A stretch of DNA of 6,638 nt from Endomicrobium sp. (lineage in GTDB: Bacteria > Elusimicrobiota > Endomicrobiia > Endomicrobiales > Endomicrobiaceae), in assembly GCA_031273885.1 (NCBI GenBank), contig JAISRA010000068.1:1-6638 (forward strand), given 5' to 3'. The position numbers were made by a program, and so were the translations under genes. Under the pieces are notes generated by a model. That model worked only from the letters and a program-made list of their open reading frames with translations, was not told the DNA's origin and ran no database searches. Positions 1 to 6,530 of this stretch are shown piece after piece. How positions within the stretch are numbered: the first letter of the stretch is position 1; every line of letters begins with the position of its first letter.

Positions 1-308
1 AGATGATAGAAGAATGTATAGTACAAAGAAAGAGTAAAAAAATAGTTTATATAATAATCGATGCTTTTGTAGGTCCTATGCAACTAGATTTTGATATGAT
101 TCATTGGCTTAATGATTACGATATACCTTTTAAAATTATTGCAAATAAATGTGATAAAATATCTAAAAGTATTATACAAAATGATATAAAAAGCAAAGCA
201 GCAAAAAATTTCGGCATAGATAGATCAAACATATTCGCAGTAAGCGCAAAAAAACGAAACGGATTTAACGAACTTCAATTTGATATAGTAAAATTTTTAA
301 CTCGTTAA
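1..308 (+). CDS. engB: Ribosome biogenesis GTP-binding protein EngB/YsxC, C-terminal part (5' end outside window)
   Basis: This is the C-terminal roughly 100 residues of a TRAFAC-class GTPase of the EngB/YsxC/YihA family, which helps assemble the large ribosomal subunit in the cytoplasm. The frame is open at the left edge, so the ATG at position 3 is almost certainly internal and the P-loop, switch regions and G3 motif lie upstream. Counting from that ATG, the fragment shows the hydrophobic strand YIIID followed by the family's GP-x-x-LD-x-x-M-x-x-WL pattern (residues 24-36). Next come the G4 guanine-specificity motif NKCD (48-51) and the G5 motif SAKKRNG (81-87), then a short closing helix and a TAA stop. 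The order and spacing of G4 and G5 fit EngB rather than Era or Der, which have extra domains after G5. It lies 50 bases upstream of xth on the same strand, so co-transcription is possible. Confidence 0.88.
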   Translation, partial: MIEECIVQRKSKKIVYIIIDAFVGPMQLDFDMIHWLNDYDIPFKIIANKCDKISKSIIQNDIKSKAAKNFGIDRSNIFAVSAKKRNGFNELQFDIVKFLTR

Positions 309-358
309 GACGTGGCACACATATTTCAACTTGCGAAAAATATTTTAAGAGAAACTAA

Positions 359-1114
359 ATGAAAATAGTTTCATGGAACGTAAACGGAATAAGAGCAATA
401 TATAAAAAGAACTTTCTTGGATGGTTTAAAAATGAAAACGCCGATATTATCTGTATACAGGAAACAAAAGCTGACGAAACACAGTTCACAAAAGACGTAA
501 AAGAAATTGACGGGTATAATTTTTATTGTTCTTCTGCAGAAAAAAAAGGTTACAGTGGCGTTGCTGTCTGGTCAAAAATAAAGCCTGAATATGTAAGTGC
601 GAGCATAGAAAATAAGGCATTTGATAAAGAAGGTAGAATACTTAGATTGGATTTTGAAAATTTTTTACTTTTTAATATTTATTTTCCTAGCGGCAGAATA
701 TCATTAGACCGTTTAAAATATAAAATAAGTTTTTATGATTATTTCATAGAGTATATTAGACAATTTAACAATAAAACAGTAATTATATGTGGTGATTATA
801 ATATCGCTCATTTCCCTATAGATTTGGCAAGACCTAAACAAAATGAGAAAGTGTCGGGTTTTATGCCTGAAGAAAGAGAAGAGCTTGACAAATTGGTTTC
901 TGAAGGTTTTATTGACACATTTAGATATTTCAATAAAGAATCTGGGAATTATACATGGTGGGATTACAAAACAATTGCAAGATCAAGAAATGTAGGCTGG
1001 AGAATAGATTATTTTTTTATATCAGGAAAATCTGCTAACTATCTTAAGTCTGCCGATATCGAAAGGTTTGTGTTAGGGTCGGACCACTGCCCAATTTCAA
1101 TAAATATTTTTTAA
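359..1114 (+). CDS. xth: Exodeoxyribonuclease III (AP endonuclease, ExoA/XthA family)
   Basis: This is a complete 251-residue member of the exonuclease-endonuclease-phosphatase superfamily. It is predicted to cut DNA 5' to abasic sites and to act as a 3'-to-5' exonuclease or 3'-phosphatase in base-excision repair. The catalytic set appears complete: N7 in MKIVSWNVNGIR, metal-binding E35 in IQETK, Y108 in the strand NIYFPSG, D146 and N148 in GDYNIA, D217 in WRIDYFF, and the terminal D242-H243 pair in LGSDHCPI. The length matches the shorter ExoA-type enzymes (about 250 residues) better than E. coli XthA (268). The start is supported by the family's N-terminal motif at residue 1 and by a purine-rich ribosome site (AAGAGA, 347-352). 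The stop lies 15 bases from the stop of the convergent htpX gene. No truncation or missing active-site residue is seen. Confidence 0.95.
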   Translation: MKIVSWNVNGIRAIYKKNFLGWFKNENADIICIQETKADETQFTKDVKEIDGYNFYCSSAEKKGYSGVAVWSKIKPEYVSASIENKAFDKEGRILRLDFENFLLFNIYFPSGRISLDRLKYKISFYDYFIEYIRQFNNKTVIICGDYNIAHFPIDLARPKQNEKVSGFMPEEREELDKLVSEGFIDTFRYFNKESGNYTWWDYKTIARSRNVGWRIDYFFISGKSANYLKSADIERFVLGSDHCPISINIF

Positions 1115-1129
1115 CTTTACAATTTTATT

Positions 1130-2134
1130 TTATTCGTAGCCTCTGTCCATAGTCTGTAGCGCTTTTATTCTGTCTTCAATAAGTGGATGTGTAGTAAAAA
1201 GTCCTGAGACTTTTGCGAAAAAAGACTTTTGTTTATTTTTAGCTAAAGGATTTGCTATACACAGCGGCGACATTGCTTGTTTATTACTGAGTTTTTTTAC
1301 CATGGAATTCTCGGAAATTTTTATTAAAGCGTTCATAAGTCCCTGAGGGTTTCTTGTTATGAAAGCTGCTGTTGCGTCAGCCTGAAATTCTCTTGTTCGC
1401 GACATAGCAAATCTTATAAGAGGTGCAGCTAAGTACCCGTATACATATAGGATTATTGCCGAAGCAACCATAATTAATTGTATACCTCCTGTTGTTGCTG
1501 AGCGGTTATTTTTTGAGTTGTTTGTTCTTGCAGTTAATGCAAATCTTAGTAATATTTCCGCAGCTATAGTTGCAAAACTTATACATACGACCATTATAAG
1601 CATGAGCTGTGTATCTCTGTTTCTTATATGCGCTATTTCATGGGCTATAACGCCTTCAAGTTCAGATTTTTCAAGTTTGTTTACAATACCTTTTGTTAAA
1701 ACTATATAAGAATGATTCGGATCTCTGCCAGTTGCAAAGGCATTTAATCCTTCGTCATTTATCGAATAAACTTTCGGTATCGGAAGCCCGGCCGTTATAG
1801 CTATATTTTCAACAATTTTTATTGTTTCAGGAGCATTTTGTTTTGTTAGTTCGACTGCTCCTGTAACTGAAAGAATAAAATTTTGTCCCGTGTAATAACT
1901 TACCAGAATCCATAAAATTGCTATGACTGACACTATAGGAAGAATATCTATTGCCATATGGTTTGTGGCTGTCAGCACAGACATTTGGCTAGTCTCTGAA
2001 ATTTTTGTTATGCCGTTTATCATCAAAATACCCAAATAAAACATTATAGTAAGACTTAAGATAAACAAAATCATAAGCAATACTGTTTTTTTAGTATTTG
2101 ATTTTATAAAATCGTAAATTGTTATATTTGCCAT
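1130..2134 (-). CDS. htpX: HtpX-like membrane zinc metalloprotease (peptidase family M48)
   Basis: This is a 334-residue integral membrane protease of family M48, expected in the cytoplasmic membrane with a cytosolic active site that degrades misfolded or damaged membrane proteins. Two hydrophobic segments come first (about residues 17-39 and 64-80), followed by the family's conserved block with N-A-F-A-T-G (131-136). The zinc site HEIAH covers 165-169 (ligands H165 and H169, catalytic E166). Two more membrane segments follow (about 178-200 and 218-240). The motif SRTREFQAD (245-253) supplies the third ligand, E249, and FTTHPLIEDRI near the C-terminus is typical of HtpX. The protein is somewhat longer than E. 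coli HtpX (293), mainly in the N-terminal region and the loop after HEIAH. GAGAG at 2142-2146 lies 7 bases before the ATG and supports this start. It is the last gene of a minus-strand set, 69 bases after lemA; LemA and M48 proteases are commonly adjacent in bacteria. Confidence 0.93.
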   Translation of the reverse strand: MANITIYDFIKSNTKKTVLLMILFILSLTIMFYLGILMINGITKISETSQMSVLTATNHMAIDILPIVSVIAILWILVSYYTGQNFILSVTGAVELTKQNAPETIKIVENIAITAGLPIPKVYSINDEGLNAFATGRDPNHSYIVLTKGIVNKLEKSELEGVIAHEIAHIRNRDTQLMLIMVVCISFATIAAEILLRFALTARTNNSKNNRSATTGGIQLIMVASAIILYVYGYLAAPLIRFAMSRTREFQADATAAFITRNPQGLMNALIKISENSMVKKLSNKQAMSPLCIANPLAKNKQKSFFAKVSGLFTTHPLIEDRIKALQTMDRGYE

Positions 2135-2203
2135 ATTAAAACTCTCATAATGTTTAATATTTAGTATTTATTACAGAAAACAATGCCTTTAATCTTTTAA
2201 ATA

Positions 2204-2776
2204 TCAGAATGAAACTTTAATAGGTTTCTTTGCGGCTTGCTCGGTCTCATTTAGTTTAAAAAAATCCTGTTTTGCAAAATTAAATGCTGTACCTATAATA
2301 TTGCTCGGGAATATTTCAAGTTTTGTGTTCATTGCAATAACATTTGAATTGTAGAATCTGCGGCTTGCCTGTATTTTATTTTCCGTATCTGTAAGTTCTC
2401 TTTGAAGCTCTAAAAAATTTTCATTGGCTTTTAAATCAGGATAATTTTCAGATAGCGCAAAAAGAGATTTTAATGTTCCTGACAATGCATTTTCTGCTTT
2501 TGCTTTGTCTGTGATATTTTCTGTTGCCACCATAGCGGTGCTTCTTGCTTTTATAACAGCATCGAGAGTAGTTTTTTCATATGCCGCGTAGCCCTTAACT
2601 GTTTCTACAATATTAGGTATTAAATCATAGCGGCGTTGCATCTGCACTTCTATGTCACTCCATGCTTCTTTTACTCTGTTTTTGAGTGCTATAAGTTTGT
2701 TGTAGGTCGCAAGAATATATGTACCTGAAATAATAATTATAACAATAAAAAACATAAGTGCTATCTGAATAATCAT
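2204..2776 (-). CDS. lemA: LemA family protein
   Basis: This is a 190-residue LemA-family protein. It has one N-terminal transmembrane segment (about residues 4-23), then a short YNKLIALKNRV stretch, and a mainly alpha-helical body predicted to lie outside the cytoplasm, consistent with the LemA antiparallel helical bundle. Family hallmarks are visible: W-S-D-I-E-V-Q at 39-45, RRYDLIPNIVETVKGYAAYE (48-67), the NYPDLKANENFLELQREL stretch (115-132), and TENKIQASRRFYN further on. The length matches the family (about 185-200). The biochemical role of LemA is not well established; in many bacteria it is encoded next to M48 proteases, as here with htpX. Its ATG overlaps the stop of the upstream phosphotransferase gene as ATGA, and a GGAG ribosome site inside that gene's 3' end fixes the start. 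Translational coupling with the upstream gene is likely. Confidence 0.93.
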   Translation of the reverse strand: MIIQIALMFFIVIIIISGTYILATYNKLIALKNRVKEAWSDIEVQMQRRYDLIPNIVETVKGYAAYEKTTLDAVIKARSTAMVATENITDKAKAENALSGTLKSLFALSENYPDLKANENFLELQRELTDTENKIQASRRFYNSNVIAMNTKLEIFPSNIIGTAFNFAKQDFFKLNETEQAAKKPIKVSF

Positions 2777-4776
2777 TTTTTTTCTCCATTATTTTGATTT
2801 AAATACACATCAGATGTGGCAAGTATTTTTTTATAATACTTTAACATCTCTTTATGGTCTTTAGTTTCTTCAGTTTTAGAAAGCATTTTAGTTTTTGGGT
2901 CAAAATTAAAATATAAAACATTCCCTGTTTCCACATTATATGAAATAGCTTTATTGTTTGACAATATAAGCCCTTCGCTGTTAAATGCTATGTGTTTTGT
3001 ATTGCCGGATAACATGCTTATTCCAGCGGCTGTATATTTCTTGTTTGACAATGACAAATCATAGAGTGTGGGAATTATGTCCATGTGGCATGCGGCGATA
3101 TTTGTGTCAATTGGTTTTTTTAATTTTTCAGGCATGTATATATACATAGGAACAGCATATTTTTTAAACAATTCTTCCGGAATGTTTGCCTTAAATTCTC
3201 TTAAATTGTGGTCGCCTGTTATTACAATGATAGTATTTTCTGCAAATTCTGATTTTTTTATAGCGCTTAAGAATTTTGCAGCCTCTCTGTTTGCAAATTG
3301 ATAGTTTTTAAAAATTTGCCTGCCATATTTTTTTTCATTTGGCATCATTTGTATAATTTCTCTAGGAATTTTAAGTTTTAAAGGTTTATAGTACGGTGGC
3401 GTTTCATAAGGTGGATGTGTTGCTGTTGACATAGCATAAATAAATTTTGGCGTTCCATTATTATTTTTAAGTTCTCTTAAAATCATTTCAAAAAACTGCG
3501 CATCATTTATGCCCCATTCATGACGGTATTCGTTCTTTATTGATCCTTCTCCATAAGTCTCATCAAATCCTTGAGTTTTTAAAAACCCTTCAATACCGCG
3601 CCATGCTAAACTTCCACCGTATACCATTTTTGTAATGTACCCTGATTTTTTATAAGGCAAAACCAACGAGCTTGTAAAAGTGTTAAATGCTTTCGGACTC
3701 TGAGTAATTTGAAGTGAAAACGGTCTTTGAGGCATGTTAAGTATAGTTGATTCTAGACAATGTATTGTTATGCTTCCCGCGGCTAAAAAATTGTAAAGAA
3801 CTGTATCTTTATCAAAATGCTGTTTTAGTTCTCCTAATACATCAAAATTATTGCTGTTGTACAAAATGGGAAGTTCTCCGAAGCCTTCCAAAACAATAAA
3901 TATCACGTGGGGCTTCACTTTTTTAGCTTCATCATTTTTTATTGATGCTCTGCAAAATACAGAAAGATCAATTTCATCTTTATTAATTTTAAGTTTTTCA
4001 GCGATATCAATTTTATTACTTTGCTGTTTCATTTTTATACTAACTGCATCTATTAACGAATGAACGCTTGTTATGGAAAGATTATTTATAAACGGGTTTG
4101 GCGATATTTGTGTATGGAACTTTCCCAAAGGGAACATTGATGTCGTTCCGCGTGCCATACAAAATATTAAAAAAGGGACAAAAAAAACTGTAAATATTTT
4201 TATAAAAATATTCCAAAAAGAAGTGTCTATGTAGGAGTGTTTGCTTGTTAATTTTTTTGCTGTTAATGAAACGAGTTTATATGTTAAGAAGCTTGCAAAT
4301 ATTAATATAAGTAAAGCTGATGGAAAACGCAAGTCATAAATTATCGTTTTAATCAAAGCAAGTTTGTCGTCAGCAAAAAAGTCAAAAATTAAAATATTTA
4401 TATGCTCGCCGAAATATAAATAAAATCCAAAATCTATCGCATTTGACAAAAGAATTGTCGTAAATGCAATGTAATAGTGAATTTTAATAACAAATATTGC
4501 GACTTTTAATAAATTTAAGTTTTTTATTATCAAAAAAGATGTAAATACAGCTATAACAAAAATATTTACGTAAGCAAGCACGGATAAATCGAACCTTATA
4601 CCGAGCAAGAATGCTTTAAAAATATAGCCATAAAACCCTTTGAATGATGAAAAGTTTTGAAAGTATAGGAAAAAAAATATCCTGTAAATTGTCATTGTTG
4701 CTAATGCTGCGACATTTAAAGGCATTATTTTAAGTAAGCAATCAAAATACTTTTCAAAATTAAGTTTTCTTGTCAT
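2773..4776 (-). CDS. LtaS/MdoB-like membrane phosphotransferase (LTA synthase family, sulfatase fold)
   Basis: This is a 667-residue membrane enzyme of the lipoteichoic acid synthase/phosphoglycerol transferase family (alkaline phosphatase superfamily). About five hydrophobic segments fill the N-terminus (roughly 15-40, 51-84, 89-122, 151-171, 187-208), with the family's G-I-R-F-D-L-S signature at 59-65. A linker leads to an extracytoplasmic catalytic domain from about residue 288. The key residues are visible: metal ligand E297 in VIFIVLEGFG, nucleophile T337 in AAGSITIHCLES, W392/R393, H454 in THPPY, and the D522-H523 metal pair in ITGDHN. HMDIIPTLYDL (564-574) closes the fold. Members transfer phosphoglycerol or phosphoethanolamine from phospholipids to envelope glycans or lipids; the acceptor cannot be read from sequence. 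The start was chosen because an in-frame TAG lies five codons upstream; no Shine-Dalgarno is seen before it, nor before the next ATG at codon 18. It ends in an ATGA overlap with lemA. Confidence 0.88.
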   Translation of the reverse strand: MTRKLNFEKYFDCLLKIMPLNVAALATMTIYRIFFFLYFQNFSSFKGFYGYIFKAFLLGIRFDLSVLAYVNIFVIAVFTSFLIIKNLNLLKVAIFVIKIHYYIAFTTILLSNAIDFGFYLYFGEHINILIFDFFADDKLALIKTIIYDLRFPSALLILIFASFLTYKLVSLTAKKLTSKHSYIDTSFWNIFIKIFTVFFVPFLIFCMARGTTSMFPLGKFHTQISPNPFINNLSITSVHSLIDAVSIKMKQQSNKIDIAEKLKINKDEIDLSVFCRASIKNDEAKKVKPHVIFIVLEGFGELPILYNSNNFDVLGELKQHFDKDTVLYNFLAAGSITIHCLESTILNMPQRPFSLQITQSPKAFNTFTSSLVLPYKKSGYITKMVYGGSLAWRGIEGFLKTQGFDETYGEGSIKNEYRHEWGINDAQFFEMILRELKNNNGTPKFIYAMSTATHPPYETPPYYKPLKLKIPREIIQMMPNEKKYGRQIFKNYQFANREAAKFLSAIKKSEFAENTIIVITGDHNLREFKANIPEELFKKYAVPMYIYMPEKLKKPIDTNIAACHMDIIPTLYDLSLSNKKYTAAGISMLSGNTKHIAFNSEGLILSNNKAISYNVETGNVLYFNFDPKTKMLSKTEETKDHKEMLKYYKKILATSDVYLNQNNGEKK
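2784..2787 (-). promoter_or_regulatory. Ribosome binding site for lemA, inside the upstream gene
   Basis: On the minus strand this reads GGAG, 7 bases before the lemA ATG. It lies in the last codons of the phosphotransferase gene, whose TGA overlaps the lemA start by four bases (ATGA, 2773-2776). The site decides the first ATG over the internal Met at codon 8 and points to coupled translation. Confidence 0.75.
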
Positions 4777-4783
4777 ATTGGAT

Positions 4784-4801
4784 ATTGTCTAAATTGTCTA
4801 A
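4784..4801. repeat. Perfect 9-bp tandem duplication upstream of the phosphotransferase gene
   Basis: The unit ATTGTCTAA occurs twice head to tail (4784-4792 and 4793-4801). It starts 7 bases upstream of the phosphotransferase ATG, where a ribosome site would normally sit. Read on the minus strand the unit is TTAGACAAT. It could be a replication-slippage product in AT-rich DNA or a pair of binding half-sites; the sequence alone does not tell. Confidence 0.85.
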
Positions 4802-4811
4802 AACGTACATT

Positions 4812-4827
4812 TCATCAAATCATCAAA
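4812..4827. repeat. Perfect 8-bp tandem duplication
   Basis: The unit TCATCAAA occurs twice without a gap (4812-4819 and 4820-4827), ten bases beyond the 9-bp duplication. On the minus strand it reads TTTGATGA twice, in the 5' leader or promoter of the phosphotransferase gene. Its function is unknown. Confidence 0.85.
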
Positions 4828-4871
4828 AATACTTGAGATTGCGCACTAATTTTGATATTCTTATTTTAAGA

Positions 4872-4895
4872 CACTGCAATTTAAATTGGCAAGTG
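4872..4895. other. Imperfect palindrome, possible operator or hairpin
   Basis: The core CAATTTAAATTG (4877-4888) is a perfect 12-base palindrome. Outer arms CACT (4872-4875) and AGTG (4892-4895) are complementary, with one- or two-base bulges between core and arms. A second pairing, CTGCA (4874-4878) with TGCAG (4894-4898), is also possible. It sits between divergent genes, so a dimeric regulator site is more natural than a terminator, and no T-tract follows. The core is AT-rich enough to arise by chance. Confidence 0.4.
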
Positions 4896-5044
4896 CAGCT
4901 ATTTTATTAAATAATTCTAAGAAAATGAAATAATGTATTTTATATAGACTAAACATTTTGTTTCTTTATATAACCTTCTAAACATATTTTATATTCTTGA
5001 GACCTTAGAGCATTAAAACATAAGTATATGCCTAAAATTTCTAT

Positions 5045-5092
5045 TATAATAAATGTGAAATTTTTATTTTATAAGATAGGTGACTTTATAAT
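5045..5092 (+). promoter_or_regulatory. Candidate purC promoter -10 elements
   Basis: Two perfect TATAAT hexamers face purC, at 5045-5050 and 5087-5092, which would give leaders of roughly 70-110 bases. Neither has a clear TTGACA-like -35 at 16-18 bases. A third weak option is TTGAAT (5102-5107) followed 16 bases later by TAGTAA (5124-5129). In DNA this AT-rich such hexamers are common by chance, so the exact promoter is unresolved. Confidence 0.3.
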
Positions 5093-5163
5093 GTTTAGAT
5101 TTTGAATGAAGCTTTACCTTATTTAGTAATACTAAAAAATTCTTAAAGAAGAGGAAAATTAAA

Positions 5164-6042
5164 ATGATTGATCAAGAAAGCAGTGTAAATCTTCCTTTAG
5201 TGCATGAAGGTAAGGTTAGAAATGTATACGATTTAGGTCAAAATTATTTAATTGTTGCCTCGGATAGGATTTCAGCTTTTGATCACGTTATTCCTACATT
5301 GATACCAAATAAAGGTAAAGTTTTACATAAACTTTCCATGTTTTGGTTTGATTTTCTTCAGGAAATTGTGCCAAATCATATTATTACCGGAGATTTCGAT
5401 ACTTTTCAGCCAAGTCTTAAGCGGTATGAGTATTTACGCGACAGATCGATGATAGTAAAAAAAGCGGATAGGGTTGATATAGAGTGTATAGTCAGAGGTT
5501 ACATTGCAGGTTCAGGGTGGAAAGAGTATCAGAAATCGCAGACAGTTTGCGGTATAAAGTTGCCTGCAGGTCTTAAAGAGTCTTCAAAATTACCAGAACC
5601 TATTTTTACTCCGTCGAGTAAAGAAGAAGGTGGCAAACATGACGAAAATATTTCTTTTGAAGAAAGCGTAAAAAAAGTGGGGCGAGAAACTGCGGAAAGT
5701 CTAAGCAGAATTTCTATTAAACTATATAATAAAATAAGCGAATATTCACTTTCAAAAAGCATAATACTTGCAGACACAAAACTTGAGTTTGGTTTTTACG
5801 ATGGTCAATTGATATTGATAGATGAGATTTTTACTCCCGATTCCTCAAGATTTTGGGAAGCAGATGAATATAAGGAAGGGAAACCTCAGGACAGTTTGGA
5901 CAAACAGTATGTAAGAGATTACCTTGAGAGTATAAAATGGGATAAATCTTCACCTGCTCCCGAATTGCCGAAAGATATTGTTGAAAAAACAGTGGGGAAA
6001 TATATCAGTGCGTATGAGCAGTTAACTGGGAGAAAATTCTAA
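5164..6042 (+). CDS. purC: Phosphoribosylaminoimidazole-succinocarboxamide synthase (SAICAR synthase)
   Basis: This 292-residue enzyme joins CAIR and aspartate using ATP to give SAICAR in cytosolic purine synthesis. The ATP-binding start EGKVRNVYDLG spans 15-25, followed by SDRISAFD (33-40), the RGYIAGSGWKEY loop (111-122), LPEPIFTPSSK (143-153), HDENISF (159-165), ADTKLEFG (203-210), DEIFTPDSSRFW (220-231) and PQDSLDKQYVRDYL (241-254). All the family's active-site blocks look intact. It is longer than B. subtilis or E. coli PurC (about 240) and resembles the long, yeast Ade1-like form with its GSGWKEY and LPEPIFTP insert. A GAGG site (5151-5154) 9 bases before the ATG supports the start. It is first in a purine operon; its TAA overlaps the next ATG by one base (TAATG). 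Confidence 0.95.
   Translation: MIDQESSVNLPLVHEGKVRNVYDLGQNYLIVASDRISAFDHVIPTLIPNKGKVLHKLSMFWFDFLQEIVPNHIITGDFDTFQPSLKRYEYLRDRSMIVKKADRVDIECIVRGYIAGSGWKEYQKSQTVCGIKLPAGLKESSKLPEPIFTPSSKEEGGKHDENISFEESVKKVGRETAESLSRISIKLYNKISEYSLSKSIILADTKLEFGFYDGQLILIDEIFTPDSSRFWEADEYKEGKPQDSLDKQYVRDYLESIKWDKSSPAPELPKDIVEKTVGKYISAYEQLTGRKF
6028..6033 (+). promoter_or_regulatory. Ribosome binding site for the double-PurS gene, inside purC
   Basis: GGGAGA lies 8 bases before the ATG at 6042, within the last codons of purC. With the TAATG stop/start overlap it fixes the start of the PurS gene and suggests translational coupling within the operon. Confidence 0.7.
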
Positions 6043-6530
6043 TGTTTGAGATAGAAATTCTTACGAAAAAAGGTTTTAAAAACTCACACGGGAAGCATGT
6101 GTTGTCCGATATTTTTGAACTTGGCATTAAAGATATAACAAAAGTTGAATATTCTCCGTTATATCTTATCTATGGCGATATAAGTTCTGCAGAAGCTGAA
6201 ACAATGGCTTCAGAACTCCTAAGCGATAAAATAATTGAAGATTATGTTGTAAATTGTCATTGCGACTTAAGTTTTGAGGTTGTTAATTCAGAGGTGCCAT
6301 CATTAGGCTCTTCTGTTTCTATAATAGAAGTTTGGTATAAAAAAGGCGTTACAGATGTAGTGGCTGAAAGCGTAGTAAAAGCCGTAAAAGATTTGGGTAT
6401 TGACAAGGATGTTAAGGTTAAAGCGGGACACAAATATTATTTCCACGGTACGACGTCACAAACAGTTTTAAACTACATAGCAACAAAATTGATAGCAAAT
6501 ACATTAGTTCAAGAGTATAAAATAAAATGA
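6042..6530 (+). CDS. purS: Tandem PurS-domain protein (FGAM synthase PurS subunit, duplicated and fused)
   Basis: PurS is normally a protein of about 80 residues that dimerises and bridges PurL and the glutaminase PurQ in the FGAM synthase complex of purine synthesis. Here one 162-residue chain carries two copies. Residues 2-70 hold the first, from IEILTKKG through ELGIKDITKVEYSPLYLI to IIEDYVV. Residues 93-160 hold the second, from IEVWYKKG through DLGIDKDVKVKAGHKYYF to LVQEYKI. The two align along their whole length (I-E, K-K-G, L-G-I, K-V, final E-D/E-Y) but are well diverged, so the duplication is old. A linker of about 20 residues joins them. Known structural work relates the N-terminal domain of large single-chain PurL to a PurS dimer, so this protein probably acts as a built-in dimer; that is inference. 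It overlaps purC by one base and the following purL by four (ATGA). Confidence 0.85.
   Translation: MFEIEILTKKGFKNSHGKHVLSDIFELGIKDITKVEYSPLYLIYGDISSAEAETMASELLSDKIIEDYVVNCHCDLSFEVVNSEVPSLGSSVSIIEVWYKKGVTDVVAESVVKAVKDLGIDKDVKVKAGHKYYFHGTTSQTVLNYIATKLIANTLVQEYKIK

Larger units (their letters stand above)
4777..5163. other. Divergent intergenic region, no gene seen
   Basis: This 387-base, very AT-rich stretch separates the minus-strand envelope genes from the plus-strand purine operon, so it must hold promoters in both directions. On both strands I found no open frame with a credible start and length, and no RNA-gene fold recognisable by eye. It contains two short tandem duplications next to the phosphotransferase start, an imperfect palindrome around 4872-4895, and TATAAT-like hexamers nearer purC. 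The segment from about 4900 to 5040 holds nothing I can name. I see no recognisable purine riboswitch or PurR-type box. Confidence 0.7.

Noticed and set aside
1518..1709. A 63-codon plus-strand frame inside htpX.
   Set aside because: It lies opposite the HtpX active-site region, has no family resemblance, and is explained as the complement of a real gene.
3068..3301. A 77-codon plus-strand frame inside the phosphotransferase gene.
   Set aside because: It is antisense to the conserved catalytic domain (around the D522-H523 motif) and has no independent support.
3851..4063. A 70-codon plus-strand frame inside the phosphotransferase gene.
   Set aside because: It is antisense to the linker and E297 region, with no ribosome site or recognisable domain.
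4949..5068. A stop-bounded stretch of about 38 codons on the minus strand in the divergent intergenic region that looks mildly protein-like.
   Set aside because: It has no ATG, GTG or TTG start, no ribosome site and no recognised family; it may be chance or an unrecognisable remnant.
5045..5163. A purine riboswitch in the purC leader.
   Set aside because: I looked for paired stems with conserved loop sequences and saw none; the leader is simply AT-rich.
5529..5777. An 82-codon minus-strand frame inside purC.
   Set aside because: It is antisense to conserved PurC motifs and a typical shadow of a real gene.
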